Source: an uncultured bacterium (GTDB lineage Bacteria > Bacteroidota > Bacteroidia > Chitinophagales > Chitinophagaceae). Taken from it: a stretch of 32,963 nucleotides of DNA. Below the pieces are notes generated by a model. It worked only from the letters and a program-made list of their open reading frames with translations, ran no database searches and was not told where the DNA came from. The stretch covers positions 1 to 32,963 of the forward strand of contig CAIKEH010000041.1 of the NCBI GenBank assembly GCA_903826405.1, in the 5' to 3' direction. Each line of letters opens with the position of its first letter. The stretch's first letter is position 1. Below are positions 25,414 to 32,963 of this stretch, one piece after another. The position numbers and the translations under genes were made by a program.

Positions 25414-25830
25414 ATGAGATACCACAAACCATTTTTTTCTGTTCTTTTGATGACGACTTGTTCATTCATGGTTTTAGCTCAGCAAGGCATGCCCAAGGAT
25501 GTAGCTGCTCGTGGTAAAACGATCTATGGAGCGGTCTGCATGGCATGCCACCAGTCCGATGGGGGAGGGGTTCCAAGATTGAATCCGCCCCTTTCCGGTT
25601 CCAAGACCGTCAATGGCCCCAAGGACAAATTGATCCCGATCGTTTTAAATGGGATGAGTGGTGTGGAGATAGAAGGGGAAAGCTACGGCAATGTCATGGC
25701 CTCACATGCCGATCTGAAAGATCAGGAGATCGCTGATGTGCTGAACTATGTGCGGAATAACTTTGGGAACAAGGCCTCACTTGTCTCTGCTGCGGATGTC
25801 AAGAAAGTGAGGATCAAATTGAAAAAATGA
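25414..25830 (+). CDS. Exported class I c-type cytochrome
   Basis: The 138-residue protein has a signal peptide ending VLAQ (about residue 23) and one haem-binding motif CMACH with Cys42, Cys45 and His46. Met95 in the [11 protein letters not shown] segment is the likely axial ligand, followed by the usual C-terminal helix [15 protein letters not shown]. It would carry electrons in the periplasm, most simply from the dehydrogenase encoded 11 bp upstream. Its stop overlaps the hisB start (ATGA, 25827-25830), indicating translational coupling with a histidine biosynthesis gene. Confidence 0.92.
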   Translation: MRYHKPFFSVLLMTTCSFMVLAQQGMPKDVAARGKTIYGAVCMACHQSDGGGVPRLNPPLSGSKTVNGPKDKLIPIVLNGMSGVEIEGESYGNVMASHADLKDQEIADVLNYVRNNFGNKASLVSAADVKKVRIKLKK

Positions 25831-26996
25831 GTAATAATACCGAAGAGTCAACAGCGAAGAGGGTTTTATTCATTGACAGGGATGGTACCATGATCAATGA
25901 GGCCCCACCTACCTACCAGATAGATTCTTTCGCCAAATTGGAATTTTACCCGGAGGCTATTTCCTGTCTATCCCGAATTGCCATGGAAATGGATTACGAA
26001 CTGGTACTGGTGACCAACCAAGATGGATTGGGTACACCCAGCTTTCCCGAGGCCGACTTTCTTCCAGTACATGAATTGGTCATGAAGACATTTGCTGGCG
26101 AAGGTGTTGTTTTTGCTGCGGAACACATTGATAGGAGTTTTCCGCATGATCATGCTCCCACACGCAAGCCGGGAACGGCGATGCTCACCCGATATTTGAA
26201 TGATCCTTCGTATGACATCCCGAACTCTTTTGTCATCGGGGACCGCATCACCGATGTTCAACTCGCCAAAAACCTGGGTTGCAAAGCCATTTGGTTGAAC
26301 ACCGATCCCAGTCTGGGTGCTGCTGAAGTGAAGGACGATCTTGCTCAACTCCGATCTGTGGTGGCCTTGGAATCCCCATACTGGAATGAAGTGTATAAGT
26401 TCCTGAAAATGGGATTGCGCCACGTTGAACATGTCCGAGCAACCAACGAAACAGATATAAACATAAGGATCAATTTGGATGGCAGTGGGAAGTCTGATAT
26501 CCAAACTGGGTTAGGTTTCTTCGATCATATGCTCGATCAAGTGGCGCGTCATGGCAAGATGGATCTGTACATCAGGACGAAAGGTGATCTTCATGTTGAT
26601 GAGCATCATACCATTGAGGATACCGGCCTGGCGCTGGGCGAAGCCGTAGCAAAGGGATTATCTGATAAAAGAGGGATGGAACGATACGGGTTTGCCCTTC
26701 CTATGGATGAAGCACAAGCCAAAGTGCTGATTGATTTCGGGGGAAGGAGCTGGCTGGTCTGGGATACCGAATTCAAAAGGGATAAAGTGGGGGACATGCC
26801 CACTGAAATGTTCTTCCATTTTTTCAAATCCTTCTCAGATGCTGCTCGATGCAACCTCAACATTGAATGCAAAGGGGAGAACGAGCACCATAAGATCGAA
26901 GCGATTTTCAAAGCTTTCGCAAAAGCCATACGCATGGCTGTAAGAAGGGATCCCCTCAGCAATCACCTGCCGAGTACGAAAGGCTTCATCCTGTAA
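25827..26996 (+). CDS. hisB: Bifunctional histidinol-phosphatase / imidazoleglycerol-phosphate dehydratase
   Basis: The 389-residue fusion has an N-terminal HAD phosphatase (motif DRDGT with Asp17 and Asp19, VTNQDGLG near 56-63, [14 protein letters not shown] near 134-147) for histidinol phosphate. The C-terminal dehydratase starts at about 195, with its metal-binding motifs [13 protein letters not shown] and [10 protein letters not shown], and ends [13 protein letters not shown]. The dehydratase gives imidazole-acetol phosphate for HisC and the phosphatase acts on the HisC product. It overlaps the cytochrome c gene by 4 bp and converges with the DinB relic, with a 2-bp gap. hisH, hisA, hisF and hisI do not follow. 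Confidence 0.96.
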   Translation: MSNNTEESTAKRVLFIDRDGTMINEAPPTYQIDSFAKLEFYPEAISCLSRIAMEMDYELVLVTNQDGLGTPSFPEADFLPVHELVMKTFAGEGVVFAAEHIDRSFPHDHAPTRKPGTAMLTRYLNDPSYDIPNSFVIGDRITDVQLAKNLGCKAIWLNTDPSLGAAEVKDDLAQLRSVVALESPYWNEVYKFLKMGLRHVEHVRATNETDINIRINLDGSGKSDIQTGLGFFDHMLDQVARHGKMDLYIRTKGDLHVDEHHTIEDTGLALGEAVAKGLSDKRGMERYGFALPMDEAQAKVLIDFGGRSWLVWDTEFKRDKVGDMPTEMFFHFFKSFSDAARCNLNIECKGENEHHKIEAIFKAFAKAIRMAVRRDPLSNHLPSTKGFIL

Positions 26997-26998
26997 GC

Positions 26999-27490
26999 TC
27001 AGGGCAGTGCTTGCAATCCCATGCTTTCCCATTCTTCCCGGGCAGGCCCAAAAGTTCCAGGAACTTTTAATCCCGCTTGTCTCATGAGTATGGTCATCTG
27101 TGAGCGATGATGAATCTGGTGAGCAACCAAGACCCATAGTGCAAATGAATTTGTCCAGGTCTCACCGTACATGACTGTTTGATCAGTAAGTGTCTCATCG
27201 TTCTACTTTGTACGCAGGGCGTTCAAGAAATTCTTTTCCACGATCTTATAGCCATGGACGATATCCTGCACATTCTTCAGATCGGGTTTTTCTTCTTCAA
27301 TCCACAGATGCAATTTATGGGGCATCTCCGTTAAGGTTTCCATGATGTGATTGGCAAGCCTTCCTAAAGTTCGACCTCCGGGAACCACAGACTGGTCCAG
27401 TGAACTGTCTGTGAGATGTTCAAACACATTCAGTGTTGCCTTGGATTCCATTTCCCATATCTCGATAAAATCGCTAATTCGCTGGAACAT
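26999..27490 (-). pseudogene. DinB-family protein, interrupted by an in-frame TAG
   Basis: From the ATG at 27490 the frame runs 95 codons (MFQRISDFIEIWEMES and onward) to a TAG at 27205-27203. The same frame then continues another 68 codons (NDETLTDQTVMYGETWTNSF and onward) to a TGA at 26999. The rebuilt protein would be 164 residues including the stop position, the normal size of a DinB four-helix protein. The metal-ligand His in LANHIME lies before the stop; the HQIHH pair lies after it. TAG at a spot where TGG would fit points to a single nonsense change. DinB proteins are metal-dependent enzymes, some thiol transferases. A sequencing error remains possible. Confidence 0.78.
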
Positions 27491-27523
27491 GAAACAGGAT
27501 TGTGTAAGTTCAAATTGGAGTGA

Positions 27524-28633
27524 TCAAACTTTGAAGAATATACGTTTCTTATACAGAAACCAGCATATTCCCCATTCCAGGGCAAAAATAACGGCGGAGG
27601 CCATGATGTTTTTAATGATCGTGGTCATGCCCGTTGGACCCAGTAAGCCAAGTACCACTTCGTTGACATAGTCATTGAACCATCTGCTTGCCACGATCTC
27701 GAAGAAAAGGTAAATGAATAGGGCATTCATTCCCATCACGGTGAAGAACAGGAGATTTTTTCGATGACCCTGTACGTCCACCCACCAATAGCAAGCTGCA
27801 AGTCCAAGCAAACACCAGCCCAGCGAAGCCAGGGTGAAGGAAGATGTGGCGATGCGTTTGATTATAGGAGTTATTCCTGTCCAATCCAGGGAGAAGCCAA
27901 TTAGCAGGCATGCAGCAGCAGCGATCAAGAGAGTCCGAGTCTTTTTGTTGCTATTCCCTAATAAAAACTTTCCGGCCATGGCACCAGCAACCGTGTGCAC
28001 GGCAGTGGGTATGCAATTAATGGCCACCCATCCTCCACCGTTTATCTTGTTCATCAAGATGGTGTCCATGTAGTTTCCAAAGTTGTGCTGATCGGTGAAA
28101 GGTTGATCGAAACCGGGCACATGTGTAAAGCGGTACAGTATCTCCGTGAGCAAAAGTAGTCCGACGCAGAAAATGGCCTGGGTACGCAATTCCCAGCCGA
28201 ACACGAGAAAGGCTACGAGTGAAGTGAAGGACAGTTGGGTAAGGACGTCCCAAAGTTCGAAGGATAGACCATCCTTCCTTACGGCATAGTCTAAAACACC
28301 CCAGAAGAATAACCAAGCACTTCGTTTCAAGGCTTTTTTAAAGGAGCTTGTCCAGGAAACCCCAGCCTTATGTTGTTTATCCAACGAGAAGGCAAGGGCC
28401 ACGCCGGCAATGAACATGAAACCGGGTTGGATGAGGTCCCAGAAGCGCAGTCCATTCCAGGGATGGTGAAATAATTGACGCATGATCGGTTCCAATGGGC
28501 CATTACCCGTTGCCTCTGCGACATGTTCAAACATTCGTGTACTTTCCAGGCAGAGCAGCACCATGATGATGCCACGCATGAGGTCCAAAGAAAGCAGACG
28601 TTGGGGAAGCGGGTTTGTCTGATCCGGTGTCAT
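27524..28633 (-). CDS. DUF5009 / heparan-alpha-glucosaminide N-acetyltransferase-like membrane protein
   Basis: The 369-residue polytopic membrane protein has about ten hydrophobic segments. It starts with the family opener RLLSLDLMRGIIMVLLCLES and continues with IQPGFMFIAGVALAFSL near 68-84. It resembles bacterial relatives of lysosomal HGSNAT (YeiB/DUF1624/DUF5009 type), which pass acetyl groups across a membrane onto amino sugars. The human enzyme's activity is known; for the bacterial proteins the substrate is mostly untested. It lies 33 bp upstream of the broken DinB gene on the same strand. A link to the amino-sugar enzymes at 10219-13091 is only suggestive. Confidence 0.8.
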   Translation of the reverse strand: MTPDQTNPLPQRLLSLDLMRGIIMVLLCLESTRMFEHVAEATGNGPLEPIMRQLFHHPWNGLRFWDLIQPGFMFIAGVALAFSLDKQHKAGVSWTSSFKKALKRSAWLFFWGVLDYAVRKDGLSFELWDVLTQLSFTSLVAFLVFGWELRTQAIFCVGLLLLTEILYRFTHVPGFDQPFTDQHNFGNYMDTILMNKINGGGWVAINCIPTAVHTVAGAMAGKFLLGNSNKKTRTLLIAAAACLLIGFSLDWTGITPIIKRIATSSFTLASLGWCLLGLAACYWWVDVQGHRKNLLFFTVMGMNALFIYLFFEIVASRWFNDYVNEVVLGLLGPTGMTTIIKNIMASAVIFALEWGICWFLYKKRIFFKV

Positions 28634-28787
28634 GGGTCAATTTTGCAAGAAAATAGGTTTTTTTTTTGAATTGATCGAAATCGTATCTCTCCAAGATACT
28701 AAGTGTGCCGATCCTCCATTATACAGCTCCGGGTGGGATGATTTATTTAAATATATATTCGCGACACACCGAAGACTGAAAGTAAAT

Positions 28788-28820
28788 ACGCATCTTGTAT
28801 GCTGGCTCGGATGCGTTTTT
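28788..28820 (+). terminator. Orphan terminator-like hairpin between divergent genes
   Basis: ACGCATC (28788-28794) and GATGCGT (28810-28816) form a 7-bp stem with a 15-nt loop followed by T residues to 28820. It sits in the 295-bp gap between the acyltransferase start (28633) and the HPP gene start (28929), where no annotated gene ends. It may end a small transcript or act in the HPP leader. I see nothing else firm in this gap. Confidence 0.45.
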
Positions 28821-28928
28821 ATGTTCTTCTCGTACTTCCGGTTGTAATATTGATAAAAATGATATGCGGAGGTAAAAATTCATTTTTAATATCTTGTGTG
28901 GCCTTCAAAAGATTCATAATAAAAAAAA

Positions 28929-29537
28929 GTGATCAATAAAAGCATAAAACGAGGGGTGAAGTTCTCACTGAATGTCCTGTCCAGGGAAACTTCAGTTGAT
29001 GTTAAAGACCATTTTTGGTCTTTCCTGGGTGCATTTATTGGTATCAGTCTGATATCATTAGCCCAAATCCAGCTCTTGACAAGAGTGGAGAACATATTCC
29101 TGATTGCTTCCTTCGGAGCATCAAGTGTGCTCATATATGGTGCTGTTGAAAGCCCGCTTGCCCAACCCCGGAATTTCATTTTCGGGCCACTGATTTCTGC
29201 TATCATAGGTGTTACGGTATATAAGATGCTGCCAAACACGATCTGGTTATCTGCCCCTCTTGCTGTTTCGCTTTCTTTGGTGGCCATGCAGATCACGAAA
29301 ACACTACATCCTCCTGGCGGAGCGACAGCCTTGATCACCGTGATCGGTACTGAAAAAGTTAAGGCATTGGGCTACTTTTTTGTTTTGACACCCGTATTGA
29401 CCGGTACCCTTATACTTTTTGTGGTCGCCTTGATTTTCAACAATTTGACAACGCACAGAAGATATCCCAAGAGCGGCAGCCTGGCGGATCCCATCAGGCG
29501 GTTGTTTGTCAGAGATAAAATCAAGGACAAGGATTGA
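28929..29537 (+). CDS. HPP-family integral membrane protein
   Basis: The 202-residue protein starts at GTG 28929, since there is no in-frame ATG before the conserved region. It has four to five membrane segments (about 33-50, 58-78, 95-115, 118-135 and 150-180). The name-giving signature is LHPPGGATALI near 125-135, and WSFLGAFIGI and LIASFGASSVLIYG are also typical. Some cyanobacterial and plant HPP proteins have been linked to nitrite transport in plastids; the role in Bacteroidota is not established. It precedes the trp leader by about 150 bp and is probably a separate unit. Confidence 0.85.
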   Translation: MINKSIKRGVKFSLNVLSRETSVDVKDHFWSFLGAFIGISLISLAQIQLLTRVENIFLIASFGASSVLIYGAVESPLAQPRNFIFGPLISAIIGVTVYKMLPNTIWLSAPLAVSLSLVAMQITKTLHPPGGATALITVIGTEKVKALGYFFVLTPVLTGTLILFVVALIFNNLTTHRRYPKSGSLADPIRRLFVRDKIKDKD

Positions 29538-29650
29538 CTTTGATGAAGCCTGTGCAGCGGATGGGAAAGTGCTTCCACTCAAGTGGTTTCTATTGAATCT
29601 TTCAACAAATCGGCCGGCACTATCCATGGTGTCACACGAACGCAGATTTT

Positions 29651-29681
29651 TTGGTCAGTATTCAAAAATCCCTCATATTTG
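29651..29681 (+). promoter_or_regulatory. trp operon promoter (TTG-N20-CATATTTG)
   Basis: TTG at 29651-29653 (within a run of six T and G) and CATATTTG at 29674-29681 (one mismatch to TAnnTTTG) are 20 nt apart, matching the Bacteroidota -33/-7 layout. The box ends 6 nt before the trpL ATG at 29688. Confidence 0.65.
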
Positions 29682-29687
29682 TCATGC

Positions 29688-29738
29688 ATGACAAACTTGA
29701 TAGCAAATAAGATCTGGTGGTGGCATACTAAATCCTAA
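29688..29738 (+). CDS. trpL: trp operon leader peptide
   Basis: The ATG at 29688 encodes MTNLIANKIWWWHTKS, 16 residues with three consecutive Trp codons at 29715-29723, ending TAA at 29736-29738. Trp is rare, so three in a row directly before a terminator and trpE mark a trp attenuator leader. There is no Shine-Dalgarno sequence, and the promoter -7 box ends 6 nt upstream, so the transcript probably has almost no 5' UTR. A second ATG at 29684 is out of frame and leads to a stop after eight codons without Trp. Confidence 0.9.
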   Translation: MTNLIANKIWWWHTKS

Positions 29739-29784
29739 GGGGTCTGTAGCGTCACGTCTATGTCTTTCCAACATATCAGGCCCC
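29739..29784 (+). promoter_or_regulatory. trp attenuator antiterminator pairing
   Basis: GGGGTCTG (29739-29746), starting at the base after the trpL stop codon, can pair along 8 bp (one G-U) with CAGGCCCC (29777-29784). This removes the 5' arm of the terminator. A ribosome stalled on the Trp codons leaves the first arm free; one at the stop codon covers it. Confidence 0.83.
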
Positions 29785-29803
29785 GCTAATACCGGGGCCT
29801 TTT
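29779..29803 (+). terminator. trp attenuator terminator hairpin
   Basis: GGCCCCG (29779-29785) pairs perfectly with CGGGGCC (29793-29799) across a 7-nt loop, followed by TTTT and an AT-rich tract. It lies 33 bp before trpE and after no other gene, so it is an attenuator rather than an operon end. Confidence 0.9.
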
Positions 29804-29836
29804 AATTTTCAGGAACCAAGTTTACCAAAGCCTTTC

Positions 29837-31267
29837 ATGAAGAAGATCAAACTGCAGACGACCAGCAAGAGGATGATGGCCGACCTGTTCACTCCGGTCG
29901 GTATTTACCTTCGACTGCGTGACCGATTCCGCGATACCATCCTGTTGGAAAGTACGGATAGTCATGTCGCTGAAAACAGCTATTCCTTCATCTGCATAAA
30001 TGCCATTGCGGGGATGGAGATCACAGACACTCATCACCTGGAGTTCAAATATCCGGGTGAGGTGCCTCATCGGGTAGATATCAAAGAAGGGCAATCAGTA
30101 CCCGAACTGATCTGGTCTTTCATGAATCATTTTGAGGTGGTTTCTGAATCCCCTGAAGCTTCATTTGCACAGGGCTTATACGGCTATTCCAGTTTTGATT
30201 CCGTTCAGTTCTTCGACAGCATAAGATTCCGCGATAAAAGGATCGGGGGTGCTCCTGCCGATATACCACTCATGAGGTACAGGCTTTACCAGTACATCAT
30301 TGCCATCAATCATTACAAAGATGAACTTTATCTGCTGGAGAATAAGTTGGATGGACTGTCCGGTGAGCCAGGCTTGATCGAAAACCTCATTCTCAGTAGG
30401 GACTTACCTCAATATCCTTTTGCGCTGAATGGTCCGGAAACATCCAACTTGACGGATGATGAATACCGGGACATGGTCAGCAAGGGTATCGCCAGCTGCC
30501 ATCGCGGGGACGTTTTCCAGATCGTGCTCAGCAGAAGCTTCAGTCAGCCATTCACCGGTGATGATTTCAATGTGTACAGATCGCTGAGGAACATAAATCC
30601 ATCCCCTTATCTGTTTTATTTCGATTACGGCAGTTACAAGATCATGGGATCCTCACCGGAAAGCCAGCTCATCATCAGCAAAGGGAAGGCCATCGTCCAT
30701 CCCATCGCTGGAACATTCCGTAGGTCCGGCGACGACGAAATTGACAAGTTGGAAGCGGAGCGGCTGCTCGCCGATCCCAAAGAAAATGCAGAACATGTCA
30801 TGCTGGTTGACCTTGCCCGGAATGATCTCAGTCGGGTGTGTGATGAAGTGTCCGTAGTCCATTACCGGCAGGTCCATTACTATTCGCATGTCATCCATCT
30901 GGTCAGTGAAGTGGATGGTAAGGTCAGACCGGGTAGCAATCCTTTCGAATTGCTGGCACAGACTTTTCCTGCCGGAACCTTGAGTGGTGCACCCAAGTTC
31001 AAGGCAATGGAACTGATAGACAAGTATGAGCATACTTCACGGTCATATTATGGTGGTGCCATCGGTTTCATGGGATTCAACGGATCCTGCAACCATGCCA
31101 TCATGATCCGGAGCTTCCTCAGTCGGAACAACACCCTGCTTTGCCAGGCGGGAGCGGGTGTGGTCGCTGCCAGTAAGCCCGAGCATGAATTGCAGGAGGT
31201 CAACAACAAACTGGGAGCACTTAAAAAAGCCATCAGCTACGCGGAAAATGTAGGGCAATCCATTTAA
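29837..31267 (+). CDS. trpE: Anthranilate synthase component I
   Basis: The 476-residue chorismate-using enzyme makes anthranilate with ammonia from TrpG. The N-terminal LLES motif at 36-39 (tryptophan feedback site) separates it from PabB. The catalytic half has GSSPESQLI, the PIAGTFRR segment, DPKENAEHVMLVDLARNDLS, FPAGTLSGAPKFKAMELI and YYGGAIGFMG. It is first in the trp operon after the attenuator, 40 bp before trpG. Confidence 0.96.
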   Translation: MKKIKLQTTSKRMMADLFTPVGIYLRLRDRFRDTILLESTDSHVAENSYSFICINAIAGMEITDTHHLEFKYPGEVPHRVDIKEGQSVPELIWSFMNHFEVVSESPEASFAQGLYGYSSFDSVQFFDSIRFRDKRIGGAPADIPLMRYRLYQYIIAINHYKDELYLLENKLDGLSGEPGLIENLILSRDLPQYPFALNGPETSNLTDDEYRDMVSKGIASCHRGDVFQIVLSRSFSQPFTGDDFNVYRSLRNINPSPYLFYFDYGSYKIMGSSPESQLIISKGKAIVHPIAGTFRRSGDDEIDKLEAERLLADPKENAEHVMLVDLARNDLSRVCDEVSVVHYRQVHYYSHVIHLVSEVDGKVRPGSNPFELLAQTFPAGTLSGAPKFKAMELIDKYEHTSRSYYGGAIGFMGFNGSCNHAIMIRSFLSRNNTLLCQAGAGVVAASKPEHELQEVNNKLGALKKAISYAENVGQSI

Positions 31268-31307
31268 ACGACTTTCTGTACAGGACAGACCAATAAAACA
31301 TTGAACA

Positions 31308-31898
31308 GTGCCGAGAATCCTTGTTTTTGATAATTACGATTCCTTCACCTACAATCTGGTGCACATGGTGCAGCATATTCTGCATCAGAAAGTGGAGGTG
31401 TTCAGGAACGACAAGATCCCTTTGGAGGACGTAAAGAAATTCGACAAGATCATTCTGTCTCCGGGACCGGGCATTCCTGAAGAAGCTGGGTCGCTCCTTC
31501 CACTCATTGAAGAATATGCATCCAGCAAATCGATACTGGGTGTTTGTTTAGGGCATCAGGCCATCGGTCAGTCTTTCGGTGCTCGACTAGTGAACCTGGA
31601 CTCTGTTTATCATGGTGTGGCCACGCCGATCCATCTGAAAAATGATCTGGCAGATATTCCTGCCCAACACGACCTGTTCAAGGATCTGCCCAGGGAAATG
31701 GTGGTGGGACGTTACCATAGTTGGGTAGTGGATGACAAGGGATTCCCTGACTCGCTGGAAGTGACTTCTACGGATGAATGGGGATTCATCATGTCCCTTC
31801 GTCACCGTAAATACGACGTGCAGGGTGTACAATTCCATCCGGAAAGCGTATTGACCCCGATCGGAGTGAAGATCATGTCCAATTGGCTCGCTGAATGA
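31308..31898 (+). CDS. trpG: Anthranilate synthase component II (glutamine amidotransferase)
   Basis: The 196-residue class-I glutamine amidotransferase supplies ammonia to TrpE. It starts at GTG 31308 (MPRILVFDNYDSFTYNLVH). It has the SPGPG oxyanion loop near 51-55, nucleophile Cys80 in GVCLGHQAIG, and His177/Glu179 in FHPES. In some bacteria this subunit also serves PabB for folate synthesis; no pab gene is visible here. It lies between trpE and trpD with gaps of 40 and 21 bp. Confidence 0.95.
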   Translation: MPRILVFDNYDSFTYNLVHMVQHILHQKVEVFRNDKIPLEDVKKFDKIILSPGPGIPEEAGSLLPLIEEYASSKSILGVCLGHQAIGQSFGARLVNLDSVYHGVATPIHLKNDLADIPAQHDLFKDLPREMVVGRYHSWVVDDKGFPDSLEVTSTDEWGFIMSLRHRKYDVQGVQFHPESVLTPIGVKIMSNWLAE

Positions 31899-31919
31899 AA
31901 AAGAAAATGAAAAGAACTC

Positions 31920-32912
31920 ATGAAGAAGATCTTGCAATATTTGTTCGAACATAAATCCCTAAGCCGTAAACAGGCATATGAGGTTCTGCTGGATATCGGC
32001 AGGAGTCGCTACAATGATCATGAGATGGCGGCATTCATAACGGTATTTCTGATGCGAAGTATCACCATCGATGAATTGCTCGGCTTTCGTGATGCATTGA
32101 TCGAACTTTGTGTGCCGATCGATCTGGGTGGTATCCCCACTATTGATATCGTGGGTACGGGTGGTGACGGCAAGAATACTTTCAACATATCCACACTAGC
32201 CTGTTTCATTGTTGCCGGTGCAGGGCAACCTGTTGCCAAGCATGGGAACTATGGAGCCTCTTCTGTCAGTGGATCCTCCAACGTGATGGAACAATTGGGG
32301 TATCGTTTTAAAAATGACAATGATTCCCTGAAACGGGAGATCGATACGGCTAACATCTGTTTTTTGCATGCTCCTTTATTCCACCCTGCTCTCAAAGTGG
32401 TCGGCCCCATCCGGAAAAACATTGGCGTACGCACCTTCTTCAACATGCTGGGCCCGATGGTCAATCCTGCCCATCCAGCATTCCAATTGGTCGGAGTATA
32501 TAGCCTGGAAATGGCCCGTATTTACAATTACCTGTTGCAGTCGTTCAAAAGACCTTTTACCATCATACACAGTTTGGATGGATACGACGAGATATCGCTC
32601 ACGAACGATACCAAAGTGATCACCAATAGAGGCGAACAGGTGATGACACCTGAACAATTGGGGAAGCGAACTGTTTCTCCTGAGGATCTGTATGGCGGGG
32701 ATTCGGTCGAAGGGGCCGCGGACATCTTCAGGAAAATCTTGAAAGGGGAGGGTAGTTGGGCGCAGCAGGCCGTTGTGCTGGCCAATGCCGCAATGGCTCT
32801 CCACTGTACCGGGAACTATGCAGACTATGAAGATGCATATGCAGCAGCCATCATGAGTTTGGACAGTGGAGCTGCCCATGAAATATTGAAAAAACTGATC
32901 GCCTTGCAATGA
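31920..32912 (+). CDS. trpD: Anthranilate phosphoribosyltransferase
   Basis: The 330-residue enzyme joins anthranilate and PRPP. It has the N-terminal helical domain typical of the family. The PRPP/Mg motif GTGGDGKNTFNIST is at 79-92, KHGN at 107-110 and the SSNVMEQLG segment follows. RTFFNMLGPMVNPAHP near 171-186 and DEISLTNDT (metal acidic residues) are also present. It ends 27 bp before trpC on the same strand. Confidence 0.96.
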   Translation: MKKILQYLFEHKSLSRKQAYEVLLDIGRSRYNDHEMAAFITVFLMRSITIDELLGFRDALIELCVPIDLGGIPTIDIVGTGGDGKNTFNISTLACFIVAGAGQPVAKHGNYGASSVSGSSNVMEQLGYRFKNDNDSLKREIDTANICFLHAPLFHPALKVVGPIRKNIGVRTFFNMLGPMVNPAHPAFQLVGVYSLEMARIYNYLLQSFKRPFTIIHSLDGYDEISLTNDTKVITNRGEQVMTPEQLGKRTVSPEDLYGGDSVEGAADIFRKILKGEGSWAQQAVVLANAAMALHCTGNYADYEDAYAAAIMSLDSGAAHEILKKLIALQ

Positions 32913-32939
32913 AAGGTCAATGACCACCAGAGCGCAGAT

Positions 32940-32963
32940 ATGAATATCCTGGATCGTATCATA
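32940..32963 (+). CDS. trpC: Indole-3-glycerol-phosphate synthase, N-terminal fragment at window edge
   Basis: The ATG at 32940 opens MNILDRII, eight codons to the end of the window. This is the usual start of Bacteroidota TrpC, and trpC is the expected next gene after trpD. Only position and these residues support it; the active-site region is outside the window. Confidence 0.7.

Noticed and set aside
29684-29710. Alternative leader ORF MHDKLDSK from ATG 29684
   Set aside because: It contains no Trp and stops before the Trp codons; the ATG 4 bp later gives the WWW leader.
1-32963. CRISPR arrays, tRNA genes, phage genes or toxin-antitoxin pairs
   Set aside because: I looked for regularly spaced repeats, tRNA-like cloverleaf signals and typical gene pairs and saw none.

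Overview
The window looks like chromosomal DNA of a Bacteroidota bacterium, probably a Chitinophaga-like (Chitinophagales) organism. Four things point there. It has a type IX secretion plug protein and a lipoprotein-type TamA/Omp85 protein. It has TAnnTTTG promoter boxes with few Shine-Dalgarno sites, and HisB is the bifunctional form. The genus cannot be fixed from the sequence alone.

Left edge (1-1300) is an AT-rich accessory patch. It holds the 5' end of an IS3-type OrfA, a Crp/Fnr-like regulator with a TTGA-N6-TCAA palindrome upstream, a ~104-bp imperfect palindrome, and the C-terminal relic of a serine recombinase with an in-frame stop. From 1302 the base composition becomes that of the rest of the window.

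1302-8200 is housekeeping: TamL-like Omp85 protein, SpoU/TrmH RNA methyltransferase, a LolC/E-like permease that seems to start at CTG, the T9SS plug protein, SRP RNA (ffs) and a TalC/FSA-type transaldolase ending in a strong bidirectional terminator.

8211-14264 is a glycan-processing group: sialate O-acetylesterase, GH20 hexosaminidase, SGNH esterase and a Tat-exported sugar isomerase-like protein. It has no SusC/SusD pair. 14342-19868 holds a small exported unknown, an aldo/keto reductase plus PhyH-type dioxygenase divergent from an AraC regulator, a fatty-acid desaturase and a GH16 glucanase. 19869-20640 has no gene I recognise.

20650-26996 is a histidine operon, hisL-hisG-hisD-hisC-[PQQ-type sugar dehydrogenase-cytochrome c]-hisB. 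It is preceded by a ribosome-mediated attenuator with a 14-residue leader peptide carrying five His codons. hisH, hisA, hisF and hisI are absent here. The dehydrogenase/cytochrome pair sits inside the operon, and the cytochrome gene overlaps hisB by 4 bp.

27000-29540 carries a DinB-family gene broken by an in-frame TAG, a DUF5009/HGSNAT-like membrane acyltransferase and an HPP-family membrane protein. 29650-32963 is the trp operon (trpL-trpE-trpG-trpD-trpC start), with a second attenuator whose leader peptide has three consecutive Trp codons. In both operons the leader ATG lies within about 0-2 nt of the start predicted from the -7 box, and the antiterminator arm begins within 2 nt of the leader stop codon. 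This matched, apparently leaderless design is the most interesting signal in the window.
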